DNA of 64,000 bases from Pedobacter alluvionis (GCF_003664035.1 NZ_RCCK01000011.1:930001-994000), one strand, 5' to 3'; positions 52,923-62,602 are shown, counted from the stretch's first letter. Made by a program: numbers and translations. The notes: generated by a model from the letters alone, not told the origin.

Positions 52923-54551
52923 ATGAAATCTAAACAAACTTACCTCCTCGCCCTCTTTAGTGCATTTTTGCTTTGGCTAGCCTGGCCACCAATGCCTTTT
53001 ACCACACCTTTGTTGTTAATCGGCCTGGTGCCTTTGTTCATTGCGCTCGATTCCATTTCAGGTAACGCAGAAAAAAAACAGGGAAAAAAAATTTTCTTAA
53101 CTGCAGGTTTAACTTTTTTAGTCTGGAATACGGCATCAATTTATTGGGTATATAATGCGATTAGTGCTTATAATGGCCCGGCAGTAGCACTACCCGTTTC
53201 CTTAATCCCTTACGGTTTAGGTGCACTTTTAATGACCTTTGCTTTTTGGTTATACTACAGGTTGGGCAAATACGTAAATAAAAAGATCGCCTACCTTGGG
53301 TTAATCTCCTTTTATATCGCTTTAGAATATCTGCAGCAAACCTGGGATTTAGCCTTCCCATGGATGACTTTAGGAAATGGTTTGGCTGGAATGCACCAAT
53401 TGGCGCAATGGTACGATTATACCGGTATTTATGGTGGTTCGTTATGGATTTTAGTGAGCAATATTCTCGCTTTTGAAGCTTACAAAAAACTCAAATCCCA
53501 AACTGGCTATTTAAGATTTAGAACTGCAGGAATCTGGGCTTTGGTGGTGATTATACCCATCAGCATTTCACTAACCAAATACTTTACAGCAGAACAGAAA
53601 GGTACACCGAGTAATGTTGTAGTGGTTCAGCCTAATATTGATCCTTATCAAAAACTGGAGAATATTCCGCCTGCTGAACAAATTAAAATTTTAACCCATT
53701 TATCCGATTCAATCGGGCAATCCAACACAGAATATTTTATCTGGCCGGAAACTGCCATTCCAAATTACGCAGATGAAGATAGAATCAGAAGCAATCCTGA
53801 TTTTGTCAACCTGCAAAGCTTTTTATCAAAGTATAAAAATGGGACATTGATCACAGGTATAGAAAGCATTAAAATTTATCAGGACAAAAAAACAATAACA
53901 GCTAAATTTGATAATCAGAAAGGCCTTTATTTCGACAATTTTAATACAGCGATGCAGGTAGAAAACTCTGCTAATGTTCAGTTTTACCATAAATCTAAGC
54001 TCGTTCCCGGGGTAGAAAAAATGCCTTTCCCAAAAGTATTTTCATTTTTAGACGGTGTTTTTGCTCAATTAGGGGGAACAGTTGGTGGCTGGGGCTGGCA
54101 AGAAAAACCAAGTGTACTTTATGCACAAAGCGGCATCGGTGCTGCACCAGTGGTTTGTTACGAAAGCTTATGGGGCGACTGGATTGGCCAACAGGTTAAA
54201 GATGGTGCACAATTTATTGCTATTATCACGAATGATGGCTGGTGGGGAAATACTTCTGGTAAAGACCAGCACATGATGTACGCCAAGCTTAGGGCAATTG
54301 AAACCCACCGCGATGTAGCCCGCTCGGCAAATACCGGAATTTCATGCTTCATCAATCAACGTGGCGATGTAACACAAAGCACCAAGTGGTGGACCAGAAC
54401 TGCGCTAAAAGCGAACATCAACCTGAACGACGAGATTACCTTTTATGTAAAAAGTGGAGATCTTATTGCAAAAATCTTGAGTCTTACAGCTATTCTTTTA
54501 GCTTTGATCATTCCGTTTAGAAAATGGATCAGGAAACCAAGGCATGCTTAA
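52923..54551 (+). CDS. lnt: Apolipoprotein N-acyltransferase
   Basis: A 542-residue inner-membrane enzyme that adds the third acyl chain to lipoproteins. About seven membrane helices (1-215 and 510-535) flank a periplasmic nitrilase domain (about 235-490). The catalytic triad is Glu in 'FIWPETAIPNY', Lys in 'FYHKSKLVPGVEKMPF' and Cys in 'PVVCYESLWGDW'. 'ITNDGWWGNTSG' is a typical loop. The stop overlaps the start of the DinB gene by 8 bases, and lspA follows, so this is a lipoprotein maturation operon. Confidence 0.96.
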   Translation: MKSKQTYLLALFSAFLLWLAWPPMPFTTPLLLIGLVPLFIALDSISGNAEKKQGKKIFLTAGLTFLVWNTASIYWVYNAISAYNGPAVALPVSLIPYGLGALLMTFAFWLYYRLGKYVNKKIAYLGLISFYIALEYLQQTWDLAFPWMTLGNGLAGMHQLAQWYDYTGIYGGSLWILVSNILAFEAYKKLKSQTGYLRFRTAGIWALVVIIPISISLTKYFTAEQKGTPSNVVVVQPNIDPYQKLENIPPAEQIKILTHLSDSIGQSNTEYFIWPETAIPNYADEDRIRSNPDFVNLQSFLSKYKNGTLITGIESIKIYQDKKTITAKFDNQKGLYFDNFNTAMQVENSANVQFYHKSKLVPGVEKMPFPKVFSFLDGVFAQLGGTVGGWGWQEKPSVLYAQSGIGAAPVVCYESLWGDWIGQQVKDGAQFIAIITNDGWWGNTSGKDQHMMYAKLRAIETHRDVARSANTGISCFINQRGDVTQSTKWWTRTALKANINLNDEITFYVKSGDLIAKILSLTAILLALIIPFRKWIRKPRHA

Positions 54552-55005
54552 AGAACAATACGATTTCATTTTATCATCCAGAAATACCCTTTTAAATTAT
54601 ATCAAAGGCATTTCAGAACAGGATTTCTTAACCAACAACAGTTCGTTTGGCAGAGGATCTATCAGGAATTTGTTGGTTCATATTGGTCAAACCTATTGTG
54701 CGTGGATTGGTGAAAGAGCATTAGGCATTGAACAGAAGTTTTTACCTTTCGAAAAATACCAGACCTTAAAAGACTGCCAAAGTTATTTTGACCAGGTAGA
54801 TGAATATATTGGCTTATTTATCGAAAAATTTAAAGGAATTGAGCTTCAGGAAATTGAAATACACAGGAATGGAGAGATTTTAACGGTAAATCCATTGCAG
54901 TTGTTTACTCATGTTATTACCCACGAGTTTCATCACAAAGGTCAAATCATGTCGTTAAGCAGACATTTAGGCTACATACCCGTTGATGCCGATATTATCA
55001 GATAA
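54544..55005 (+). CDS. DinB-family protein between lnt and lspA
   Basis: 153 residues, a four-helix bundle. The metal-site His residues would be 'NLLVHIGQ' (about 47) and 'HVITHEFHHKGQI' (about 127-139). The start overlaps the lnt stop by 8 bases, and lspA starts 5 bases after its end. It may be a bystander in the operon or have a role in thiol or cell-envelope chemistry. There is no proof of either. Confidence 0.9.
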   Translation: MLKEQYDFILSSRNTLLNYIKGISEQDFLTNNSSFGRGSIRNLLVHIGQTYCAWIGERALGIEQKFLPFEKYQTLKDCQSYFDQVDEYIGLFIEKFKGIELQEIEIHRNGEILTVNPLQLFTHVITHEFHHKGQIMSLSRHLGYIPVDADIIR

Positions 55006-55010
55006 AAATT

Positions 55011-55517
55011 ATGCAAAAAATAGAAAACCTCCGCTGGTCGGTATTACTCTTGTTATTAACTTTAAATTTTGGTTGCGATCAGATTTCTAAAAAAATTGTG
55101 CGTACTGAGATCAGCGACTACGAACATATCAGCATTATAAAAAACCATTTTACATTGACCAAAGTAGAAAACAGTGGTGCGTTTTTAAGTCTTGGCGATA
55201 ATATGCCCTATATTTTCAGACTAATTATTTTAACAGGCTTACCATTATTATTTTTGGGCTACGGGTTATATTTTCTTTTTGCCAAGCGTAATTTACCAAT
55301 GACTATGCAAATTGCTTTGTGTTTTCTGATCGGTGGCGGTATTGGCAACTTATATGACCGGATTGTACATGGATCGGTTACCGATTTTATGCATATAGAT
55401 TTTTACATCTTCCAAACGGGTGTTTTTAATTTTGCTGATATTTCGATCATGATTGGTGTAGGTATATTACTTTTCCAGTCGATTAGAAGTAGTAGGCTAA
55501 AACACCAGATAGATTAG
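55011..55517 (+). CDS. lspA: Lipoprotein signal peptidase (signal peptidase II)
   Basis: A 168-residue membrane aspartic protease that cuts before the lipidated Cys of prolipoproteins. Four membrane helices. The two catalytic Asp are in 'GNLYDRIVHGSVTDFM' (about 114-129) and 'FNFADISIMIG' (about 143-153). 'TLTKVENSGAFLSLGD' matches the N-terminal conserved region. It is the third gene in lnt-dinB-lspA. Confidence 0.96.
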   Translation: MQKIENLRWSVLLLLLTLNFGCDQISKKIVRTEISDYEHISIIKNHFTLTKVENSGAFLSLGDNMPYIFRLIILTGLPLLFLGYGLYFLFAKRNLPMTMQIALCFLIGGGIGNLYDRIVHGSVTDFMHIDFYIFQTGVFNFADISIMIGVGILLFQSIRSSRLKHQID

Positions 55518-55658
55518 GGCAAACGGAAAGATTAAAATACGCTAATTAAAAATACAAAAAATATGTGTTAAAAATACAAATATGTATTTTTTGTATTATA
55601 TTTATTCATTTAATACTTTAATTACAGCGTATTACGATCTAAACCAAAAACCTAAACT

Positions 55659-56408
55659 ATGAAAAACCTATTCAAAAAAACCATGCTGATTGCGTTGCTA
55701 TCAGTAGTCGTGATCTCATGTTCTAAAAAAAATGAGATACCAGCCGATCTGGAAAACGAAACCACTCAAAATCAAAAAGTTCTTGCTTACATCAAAAATC
55801 TTGGATTTACAGATGCACAGATTGTAGAAAGTGGAAATAATTATGTTGTTGATGGCGATATCGTATTTGCTAAAAATATGGAGGTTCCTGCCGATAATGG
55901 AAAACCAATCACAGAACAATATTACAATGGCTATATTGTAACCAATAGCACTAATATACGCGTTAAGGTCGACCCTTCGATTAACAGTATGATCAGCGAA
56001 ATCAATTCTGCAATCAACCAATGGAATACGGTGCCTAATTCTAAACTCAAATTTGTGATTACAACAGGTACTATTTATGATATTCTAATTAAAGTAGATA
56101 ATACTATTGGAAGTTCTACATGCGGGCAGGCTTATTTATCAACCTCTAACGGTAAAGCTGGCAATACGGTTTGGATTAACCGCAATCTGATCCAGAACAA
56201 TTCTTTTGCACAACGTACGAGAACCATAACCCATGAATTTGGCCATACCATTTCATTTAAACACACCAACCAATCTACAACCATTAATGTTCCAGGGGTT
56301 GGAGGAACCGATGCATTATCATTAATGAACGGCGGACAATGTGGAAGCGGCGCAACTGTTTTATCATCAAAGGATAAACAGGCTACCGCGGTATTGTACC
56401 CTTTATAA
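55659..56408 (+). CDS. M57-type zinc protease lipoprotein
   Basis: 249 residues with a lipoprotein signal (lipobox 'VVVISC', about Cys21). The zinc site is HEFGHTISFKH (192-202), the pattern of dual-action HEIGH-type metalloproteases. 'NAINQWNTVPNSKLKFV' and the Met-turn-like 'ALSLMNGGQC' are also present. It is secreted and membrane-anchored, and likely cuts peptides outside the cell. A distantly similar protease is at 61808. Confidence 0.9.
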   Translation: MKNLFKKTMLIALLSVVVISCSKKNEIPADLENETTQNQKVLAYIKNLGFTDAQIVESGNNYVVDGDIVFAKNMEVPADNGKPITEQYYNGYIVTNSTNIRVKVDPSINSMISEINSAINQWNTVPNSKLKFVITTGTIYDILIKVDNTIGSSTCGQAYLSTSNGKAGNTVWINRNLIQNNSFAQRTRTITHEFGHTISFKHTNQSTTINVPGVGGTDALSLMNGGQCGSGATVLSSKDKQATAVLYPL

Positions 56409-56596
56409 TTTAAAATCAGATAAATAACCTAAAAGATCGTAATGCATTAGAAGCTGTTTCTCTGGAGCAGCTTCTTTTTTTGAAACAATATTTGGGAATG
56501 ATTCTAATACAAGGATTTCTTAACAAAGAATTGCCACCTTTAAACAAACATATTTTTATCTTTAGGTGTTAAACAATCTAAAAATAAAATCCAATC

Positions 56597-57013
56597 ATGA
56601 AAAGAAATGCAACGGCCGTATGGCAAGGTTCTATTAAAGAAGGTAATGGTAACATCACTACACAAAGTACCACTTTAAATAATACTCAATATTCTTTTAA
56701 TTCTCGTTTTGCAGAAGGTGTTGGCACAAATCCGGAGGAATTAATTGCTGCTGCTCACGCAGGCTGTTTTACCATGAAATTATCTGCTAACTTAACTGAA
56801 GCAGGATTTACAGCAGATAAACTGGAAACTAAATGTGAAATTAACCTTGATCCATCAAAAGGTGAAATTGTTGAATCGCATTTAACCTTAACGGCTTCTG
56901 TACCTGATTTGACAAAAGAAAAATTTGATGAACTGGTAGCTGATGCAGAGAAAAACTGCCCGATCTCTAAATTATTAAATACAACCATTACAGTTGATGC
57001 TACTTTAGCATAG
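56597..57013 (+). CDS. OsmC-family peroxiredoxin
   Basis: 138 residues. The two redox Cys are in 'AAAHAGCFTMKL' (about 57) and 'AEKNCPISKLL' (about 121). The N-terminal 'RNATAVWQGSIKEGNGNITT' resembles OsmC proper rather than Ohr. It reduces organic peroxides in the cytoplasm. A TATCTTTA at about 56557 resembles the -7 box. Confidence 0.95.
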   Translation: MKRNATAVWQGSIKEGNGNITTQSTTLNNTQYSFNSRFAEGVGTNPEELIAAAHAGCFTMKLSANLTEAGFTADKLETKCEINLDPSKGEIVESHLTLTASVPDLTKEKFDELVADAEKNCPISKLLNTTITVDATLA

Positions 57014-57020
57014 CCTATTT

Positions 57021-57084
57021 TGTCATGCTGAGGTACGAAGCATCTACAGGCTATTGAGCAGATGCTTCGTGCCTAAGCATGACA
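57021..57084. repeat. TGTCATGCTGAGG palindromic element
   Basis: Left TGTCATGCTGAGGTACGAAG then CATCT (57021-57045). Right AGATGCTTCGTGCCTAAGCA then TGACA (57060-57084). The arms pair almost fully (about 25 bp) with a 14-base loop, so this is a compact, near-perfect hairpin. It is 7 bases after the OsmC stop. Confidence 0.88.
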
Positions 57085-57186
57085 GCGGTTTTCAGTTGGC
57101 TGTTTCCAGTTGGCAATTCACAAATTAAACAATTAACCGCTTAATCAGTTAACCTAACAATTCCAACAATTGCGCAGTTAAAACAA

Positions 57187-58827
57187 CTAAGCCATATATT
57201 TCCCAACTATCGGCATTCTTCTTCCCATACCAAAGGCTTTAGGCGATACCCTTAAAATAGGCGGGGTTTGGTAACGTTTAAATTCTGCAACATTAACCAT
57301 TTTCAGAATCCGCAGCACCAATGCCTCATCAAAACCTTGAGCAATAATGGCTTTCGAGCCCTGTTTCTTTTCGATGTGCTGGTATAATATTTTATCTAAG
57401 ATTTCATATTCAGGCAATGAATCAGAATCTTTTTGATCAGGTCTCAATTCTGCTGAAGGTGGTTTAACAATAGTATTAATCGGGATAATTTCCCTTTCCT
57501 TATTAATGTACCTTGCAAGCTCAAAAACCTGCATTTTATACACATCGCCTATTACGCCAATTGCACCACACATATCTCCGTATAAAGTGCCATAACCAAC
57601 AGCACACTCGCTTTTGTTCGATGTATTCAATAAAATATAACCAAATTTATTGCTCATGGCCATATTAATGATTCCGCGGATACGGGCCTGAACATTCTCT
57701 TCTGCAAGGTTAAAAGGCAAACCCTTAAAAGCTGGTGCCAGTATATGATCGAAAGCCTCTGCAACCTCTTTAATTGGCACAATTTCGTGCATGCAACCAA
57801 TATTATTAACCAAATCTAAAGCATCTTGAATAGAATGGTCGGAAGAAAATTTAGAAGGCATTAAAACGGACATTACATTCTCAGGCCCTAGCGCGCGACA
57901 AGCCAGTGCACATACCACGGCAGAATCAATTCCGCCTGATAAACCTAAAACCGCTTTACTAAAACCAGATTTCCTAAAATAATCTTTAATACCTAAAATC
58001 AATGCATCGTGAATCTGCTCAATATCTGTTAATCTTTCCGATTTAGGGTATTTATTACGCACACTTTCTACCTCTTCTAAATCAAAAACCTGAAGGTCTT
58101 CTTCAAAATACTTCATTTCTGCTTTCATCTCTCCATCAGCATCGAAAACCAAAGAACCTCCATCAAAAATAATTTCAGTTTGCGCACCAACCTGGTTTAC
58201 ATAAAATACCGGAAGGTTATACTTTTTTGCATTGTCGGCTAAAACTTTTATACGTTCATCATCATGGGTATAAGAAAAAGGAGATGCAGCAATATTAATC
58301 ATCACATCAGGTTGCTCCTTAATCAGCTCATCCATTGGGTTAGAAACATATAGTGGATTATCGTTAATATTCCACAGGTCTTCACAAATGGTTAAGGCAA
58401 TTTTTTTTCCCTTAAAATCGATACAGTTAAATGTTGTGGCAGGTTCGAAATAGCGATATTCATCAAACACATCGTACGTTGGCAATAATGCTTTTTTAAC
58501 AATTGCCTTAACTTTTCCTTCTTCGATAAAATACGCTGCATTATACAGGTCTTTTCCCTGTAAGATCTCATTTTTAACCGGTAAACCGACAATACAGGCA
58601 ATATCTGTACAATGTCTGGCTATTTCCTGAGCAGCACCTTCGCACAAGGCGATAAACTCATCAAACTCTAAAAAATCTCTTGGGGGATAACCACAGATAG
58701 CCAGTTCGGCAAAAACAACCAGATCAGCTCCTTTATCTTTAGCCAATTGAATATTTTCCTTTATTTTTTCCGTGTTGGCTTCAAAGTTTCCAATGTGGTA
58801 ATTAAGTTGTGCTAGTGCTATTTTCAT
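57187..58827 (-). CDS. nadE: NAD+ synthase, glutamine-hydrolysing
   Basis: A 546-residue two-domain enzyme. The N-terminal nitrilase-type glutaminase (1-260) has the triad Glu in 'FAELAICGYPPRDF' (about 40), Lys in 'KALLPTYDVFDEYRYF' (about 110) and Cys in 'ALTICEDLW' (about 145). The C-terminal synthetase has the ATP loop 'LGLSGGIDSAVVCALA' (about 290-306). It makes NAD+ from deamido-NAD+. The order nadE, then a barrel gene, then gldB recalls the close link of nadE with gldB in some gliding Bacteroidota. Confidence 0.96.
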   Translation of the reverse strand: MKIALAQLNYHIGNFEANTEKIKENIQLAKDKGADLVVFAELAICGYPPRDFLEFDEFIALCEGAAQEIARHCTDIACIVGLPVKNEILQGKDLYNAAYFIEEGKVKAIVKKALLPTYDVFDEYRYFEPATTFNCIDFKGKKIALTICEDLWNINDNPLYVSNPMDELIKEQPDVMINIAASPFSYTHDDERIKVLADNAKKYNLPVFYVNQVGAQTEIIFDGGSLVFDADGEMKAEMKYFEEDLQVFDLEEVESVRNKYPKSERLTDIEQIHDALILGIKDYFRKSGFSKAVLGLSGGIDSAVVCALACRALGPENVMSVLMPSKFSSDHSIQDALDLVNNIGCMHEIVPIKEVAEAFDHILAPAFKGLPFNLAEENVQARIRGIINMAMSNKFGYILLNTSNKSECAVGYGTLYGDMCGAIGVIGDVYKMQVFELARYINKEREIIPINTIVKPPSAELRPDQKDSDSLPEYEILDKILYQHIEKKQGSKAIIAQGFDEALVLRILKMVNVAEFKRYQTPPILRVSPKAFGMGRRMPIVGKYMA

Positions 58828-58871
58828 GGTAAAAGTATCAGGTAGTAAGTATCAAGACAAAAATATTGAGA

Positions 58872-59546
58872 TTAAAAGAATACACCGAAATTAAGTGCCA
58901 AATAATGATTTCTAACATCCCTGGCTTTATCTGTTACAATGTTAGTGAAACCATTATTAAAAGTTAAACCCGCTACAATACTGGTATTGCCAGAAATATC
59001 AAATTCGCCACCTCCACCGATGATTAATCCGGCACGGTAAAGTTTGATATTATCAGACACGTTTAAATTATCGCCAACAACCATACCACCTGTAACCGCG
59101 TCTTGCTTAGCACTGATATTGAATGAATTAGACAAACCAAACTGACCATACCAGCGTTTTCCGTCAGCCTTTACTGTTTTTAATTTAATGGTTAAAGGCA
59201 GTTCTACATATTGTAACTTATATTTTAAATCGTAAGCTTTTGGGGTACTGCTACTACTCGTTGCATAATAAGGCAGCACGTTCGCCTCAGTGCTTTTACC
59301 GTTAATAGAAGTAATGGTTAAAGCGGTAGAAAAACTATAATTAGGAGCAAAATTAAAATCGCCCATTAATCCGTAAGAAAAACCCAAAGCTATTCCATCT
59401 GTTTTTCCCTGTTCAGGCTTAATCCAACCAAAAGTTGGAGTAGCAGTTAGGCCTAACCTAAAGCCATAATTGGTTATAGGAAAATTTTGCGCCCATGCGC
59501 CAATACTTAAAACAGACAAAATTAAAATGATTGATATTCTTTTCAT
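58872..59546 (-). CDS. PorT-family outer-membrane beta-barrel protein
   Basis: 224 residues from the ATG at 59546 ('MKRISIILILSVLSIGAWAQ', signal peptide); an upstream start at 59603 overlaps the gldB start. The barrel pattern is 'FRLGLTATPTFGWIKP', 'ALGFSYGLMGDFNF', 'LQYVELPLTIKLKT', 'GLIIGGGGEFDI' and a final 'YLALNFGVFF'. It is of the 'outer membrane beta-barrel' PorT-like group. It is divergent from gldB and 44 bases upstream of nadE in the same direction. Confidence 0.85.
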   Translation of the reverse strand: MKRISIILILSVLSIGAWAQNFPITNYGFRLGLTATPTFGWIKPEQGKTDGIALGFSYGLMGDFNFAPNYSFSTALTITSINGKSTEANVLPYYATSSSSTPKAYDLKYKLQYVELPLTIKLKTVKADGKRWYGQFGLSNSFNISAKQDAVTGGMVVGDNLNVSDNIKLYRAGLIIGGGGEFDISGNTSIVAGLTFNNGFTNIVTDKARDVRNHYLALNFGVFF

Positions 59547-59562
59547 GCTATCAGTGTTTATA

Positions 59563-59570
59563 TATATTTG
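59563..59570 (+). promoter_or_regulatory. TAnnTTTG box just before the gldB start
   Basis: TATATTTG matches the -7 consensus exactly and ends 6 bases before the ATG at 59577. If used, the mRNA would have almost no leader. A start at 59580 is then also possible. It may also be chance in an AT-rich spacer. Confidence 0.35.
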
Positions 59571-59576
59571 TTGTAC

Positions 59577-60611
59577 ATGATGTATAACGTTAAACACTGG
59601 CAAATTTATCTAATTTTTCTTTTTGCCATCACATTTATTTCCTGTAAGCAAAGCAACAGACCTGATGTAAGCAATATACAGGTAAAAATTAAAATCGAAA
59701 GATTTGATAAAGAACTATTTGCCGGAAAAAACAAAAACATCATTGATATAGACAAACAGCTTGGCTCGAAATATGGTGTGTTTTATGACGATTTTATCCA
59801 CCGGATTCTGGATAGTAAATACTCAAACACCGAATCTTTAGCCAATTTATATAAAGATCAGGCCTATACCGATTTAAGCAAAGAAGTAGATAGTGTTTTT
59901 CCAAACTTAAAAGTACAGGAAGAGGGCTTAAATGAAACTTTTAAATACATTAAATACTATTATCCAAAAGCGAAGATTCCAAAATTTATTTCTTTTGCTT
60001 CAGGTTTTGCTTACCAAATGCCAGTAGGCGATAACTATCTGGGTATTGGCTTGGACATGTTTCTGGGTAAAGACAGTAAATTTTACAGGGCTATTGTGCA
60101 AAGTGTACCCTTATATCTTTCCAGGAGGTTTGCACCTGAATATATTGTGCCACGTGTAGCCGAAACTTATGCACATGAAGAACTGTTTGCAGAGCCTGAT
60201 GACAATAGAACCTTATTGTCTAAAATGATCTTTCAGGGAAAGGTTTTATATTTTTTAGATCAGGTACTGCCCGAAAACTTAAGCGATTCTATCAAAATCG
60301 GATATACTCAACAACAATTAGACTGGGTCCAAAATTTTGAGGGTGATATTTGGGCATATTTTTTAGAGAACAATTACCTGTATGAAACCGACTACCAAAA
60401 AATCCAGGTGTTTTTATCTGAAGGACCTTTTACCCCGGGTTTAGGCGAAAATAGAGATTCGGCACCAAAATTGGGTGTATGGATGGGTTGGCAAATTGTT
60501 AAGAAATACATGAAAGCGCATCCTGATATTACTTTGCAACAGTTAATGGCCGATAATGAGGCACAAAAGATTTTAAATCAATCGAAGTATAAACCGAAAC
60601 AACAGCGATAG
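59577..60611 (+). CDS. gldB: Gliding motility lipoprotein GldB homologue
   Basis: 344 residues from the ATG at 59577. The lipobox is 'ITFISC' (about Cys24). The body has 'KIERFDKELFAG', 'KYYYPKAKIPKFISFASGF', 'GDNYLGIGLDMFLGKDS' and 'LGVWMGWQIVKKYMKAHPDI', as in GldB. In Flavobacterium this protein is needed for gliding and the type 9 secretion machinery. Many non-gliding relatives keep it, so motility cannot be assumed. No other gld gene is in the window (gldC, often next to it, is absent here). Confidence 0.88.
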   Translation: MMYNVKHWQIYLIFLFAITFISCKQSNRPDVSNIQVKIKIERFDKELFAGKNKNIIDIDKQLGSKYGVFYDDFIHRILDSKYSNTESLANLYKDQAYTDLSKEVDSVFPNLKVQEEGLNETFKYIKYYYPKAKIPKFISFASGFAYQMPVGDNYLGIGLDMFLGKDSKFYRAIVQSVPLYLSRRFAPEYIVPRVAETYAHEELFAEPDDNRTLLSKMIFQGKVLYFLDQVLPENLSDSIKIGYTQQQLDWVQNFEGDIWAYFLENNYLYETDYQKIQVFLSEGPFTPGLGENRDSAPKLGVWMGWQIVKKYMKAHPDITLQQLMADNEAQKILNQSKYKPKQQR

Positions 60612-60721
60612 TTTGCAGTTTTTAGTTATCAGTTTTAAAGGCCAAAACAATTTAACAATACAACAATTAAGCAATAAAATTGATCAGTTAAACTTTTAAG
60701 TAATCATACTAAATTAAACCT

Positions 60722-61492
60722 ATGAAAGTTGGCATTGTATTATCAGGCGGAGGCATCAGGGGAATAGCTCATTTAGGGGTTTTAAAAGCCTTTAGCAATT
60801 TGGGCATTACCTTTAGTCACATTAGTGGAACAAGTGCAGGAGCCATAGCCGGAGCCTTTTTTGCAGCTGGTATAGATCCGGAAGAAGGCTTAAATATTTT
60901 CCTTAAAACCAAACTCTGGCGCTTTGTACGACCAGCTGTAGGTTCTTTAGGCTTAATTAATATTGAGAATACTGCTTTAATATTAAAGGAATATTTTCCC
61001 GAAAATTTAATTGAGAATCTAAAAATACCTTTAACCATTGCTGCCGTAAACTTTAGCGAAGGCCGGTTGGTTTATTTTACAAAAGGGCCTCTTATCAGAG
61101 CCATTCATGCCTCTAGTTGTATCCCAGGCATTTTTAAACCCATTATGATTGATGGTCAGATGTATGTGGATGGCGGTATTTTAAATAATTTCCCAGTCGA
61201 ACCTTTAATGGATGAATGCGATTTCATTATAGGCTCATCGTGTAACCACCTTAAACCAGTTGATAAAATTACAGGTATCACCAATTTAATGGGCCGCGCA
61301 GGTATCATGTCGATCAACCACGATATGGAAAGAAAAGCTAAATTTTGTAATGTATTAATCGAACCAAAAGGTTTAGGCGCCATTAGTACATTTGATATGA
61401 AACGTGCTGAAGACATTTATTGGCTGGCACACGAAGAAGCCTTGATTACGATTAAAAATAGTCCGACAATCTCTGAACTGATCACGAAATAA
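60722..61492 (+). CDS. Patatin-like phospholipase
   Basis: 256 residues with the Ser-Asp dyad: oxyanion loop 'LSGGGIRGIAHLG' (7-19), nucleophile Ser38 in 'SGTSAG' and Asp150 in 'DGGILNN'. It should cut acyl chains from lipids. There is no signal peptide, so it is cytoplasmic or an inner-membrane face protein. It is a single gene, 110 bases after gldB. Confidence 0.95.
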   Translation: MKVGIVLSGGGIRGIAHLGVLKAFSNLGITFSHISGTSAGAIAGAFFAAGIDPEEGLNIFLKTKLWRFVRPAVGSLGLINIENTALILKEYFPENLIENLKIPLTIAAVNFSEGRLVYFTKGPLIRAIHASSCIPGIFKPIMIDGQMYVDGGILNNFPVEPLMDECDFIIGSSCNHLKPVDKITGITNLMGRAGIMSINHDMERKAKFCNVLIEPKGLGAISTFDMKRAEDIYWLAHEEALITIKNSPTISELITK

Positions 61493-61807
61493 TTGATCGT
61501 ATTTATTGGTGTTCATCCCGGATCTTGCAGTATTAAAACTACAATAAAATAAATAAAATTAACTATTTTATTGAGAGTAAAAAATACATTTATGCAATAA
61601 AAATATTACAATTTTCTTGGTATTGATATAATATTGATTTACTTTAGGATTGTACTTTGCAAACGCAGAGGGAATTAACCTAAATGTCTATTTATGCTTT
61701 TCAACCAAATTATTCTTTTCCAAAGAAGAAGAATCCCTGTATTCGCTATTTTCTAATTTGATTTTCAGCCAAAAATCAGATCATTATTAACCTAAAAAAA
61801 CCTAATC
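61493..61807. other. AT-rich spacer before the metzincin protease gene
   Basis: 315 bases without a gene. It is very AT-rich ('AAAATAAATAAAATTAACTA', about 61543). At about 61651, TGTACTTTGC resembles the -7 box but is one base short, and could be the protease promoter with a leader of about 150 bases. No hairpin of note. Confidence 0.4.
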
Positions 61808-62602
61808 ATGAAATTTTTAAAATTAAATAAAACCTTATTAACCGCACTTGTCCTATCTATAGTATTATACGCCTGTAAAAAAGAAAGGCCTACAGAAACT
61901 GCAGATTTAGAAAAACCAGAAATAGCTGCTGTGAATCCACTTGGTAATATTCAGGTCTGCACAGAAAGATCATTAGATGGTACTACCCCTAGAGGTGCCC
62001 TACTAAAATCTACTAAATGGACTCCAGGCACCACAATCAAGGTGAGTTTAAACGGAAGCACAGCAGCCATCAGGGCTAAAGTAATTCAATATGCAAAGGC
62101 TTGGGAACAATATGCCAACATCAAATTCAACTTTGTAACAAACGACAATACAGCCAAAATCAGGGTAAGTTTTGTAAGTGGAGATGGATCCTGGTCTTAT
62201 CTCGGAAAATTAACGCCTAGCACCGGTGCTACCATGAACTACGGTTGGTTAACAGCAAGTACATCAGATTCGGAATATAGCCGGGTAGTAATCCACGAAT
62301 TCGGCCATGCCTTAGGATTGATCCATGAACACCAACACCCATTGGTAGCTATTCCCTGGGATAAACCTGCTGTTTATGCTTATTACGCAGCTGCTCCAAA
62401 TTACTGGAGCCAGGCAGAAGTAGACAATGCCTTATTTGCAAAATACACTACCTCCCAAACCAATTATAGCACTTATGATAAATACTCAATCATGCACTAT
62501 GCTGTTCCAAACGAACTAACCACCGGTGATTACGAAGTGGGATGGAATACAGTACTATCTCCTACTGATAAAACATTTATTGCTTCAGTATATCCATTTT
62601 AA
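61808..62602 (+). CDS. Secreted metzincin zinc protease (M12A/astacin-like) lipoprotein
   Basis: 264 residues with a lipoprotein signal (lipobox 'IVLYAC', about Cys22). The zinc site is HEFGHALGLIH (163-173), followed by 'EHQHP', and the Met-turn is 'SIMHY'. The 'HEHQHP' after the zinc site is common in astacin-type proteins. It cuts proteins outside the cell. It is followed 70 bases later by a barrel protein gene, possibly with a shared role. Confidence 0.92.
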   Translation: MKFLKLNKTLLTALVLSIVLYACKKERPTETADLEKPEIAAVNPLGNIQVCTERSLDGTTPRGALLKSTKWTPGTTIKVSLNGSTAAIRAKVIQYAKAWEQYANIKFNFVTNDNTAKIRVSFVSGDGSWSYLGKLTPSTGATMNYGWLTASTSDSEYSRVVIHEFGHALGLIHEHQHPLVAIPWDKPAVYAYYAAAPNYWSQAEVDNALFAKYTTSQTNYSTYDKYSIMHYAVPNELTTGDYEVGWNTVLSPTDKTFIASVYPF

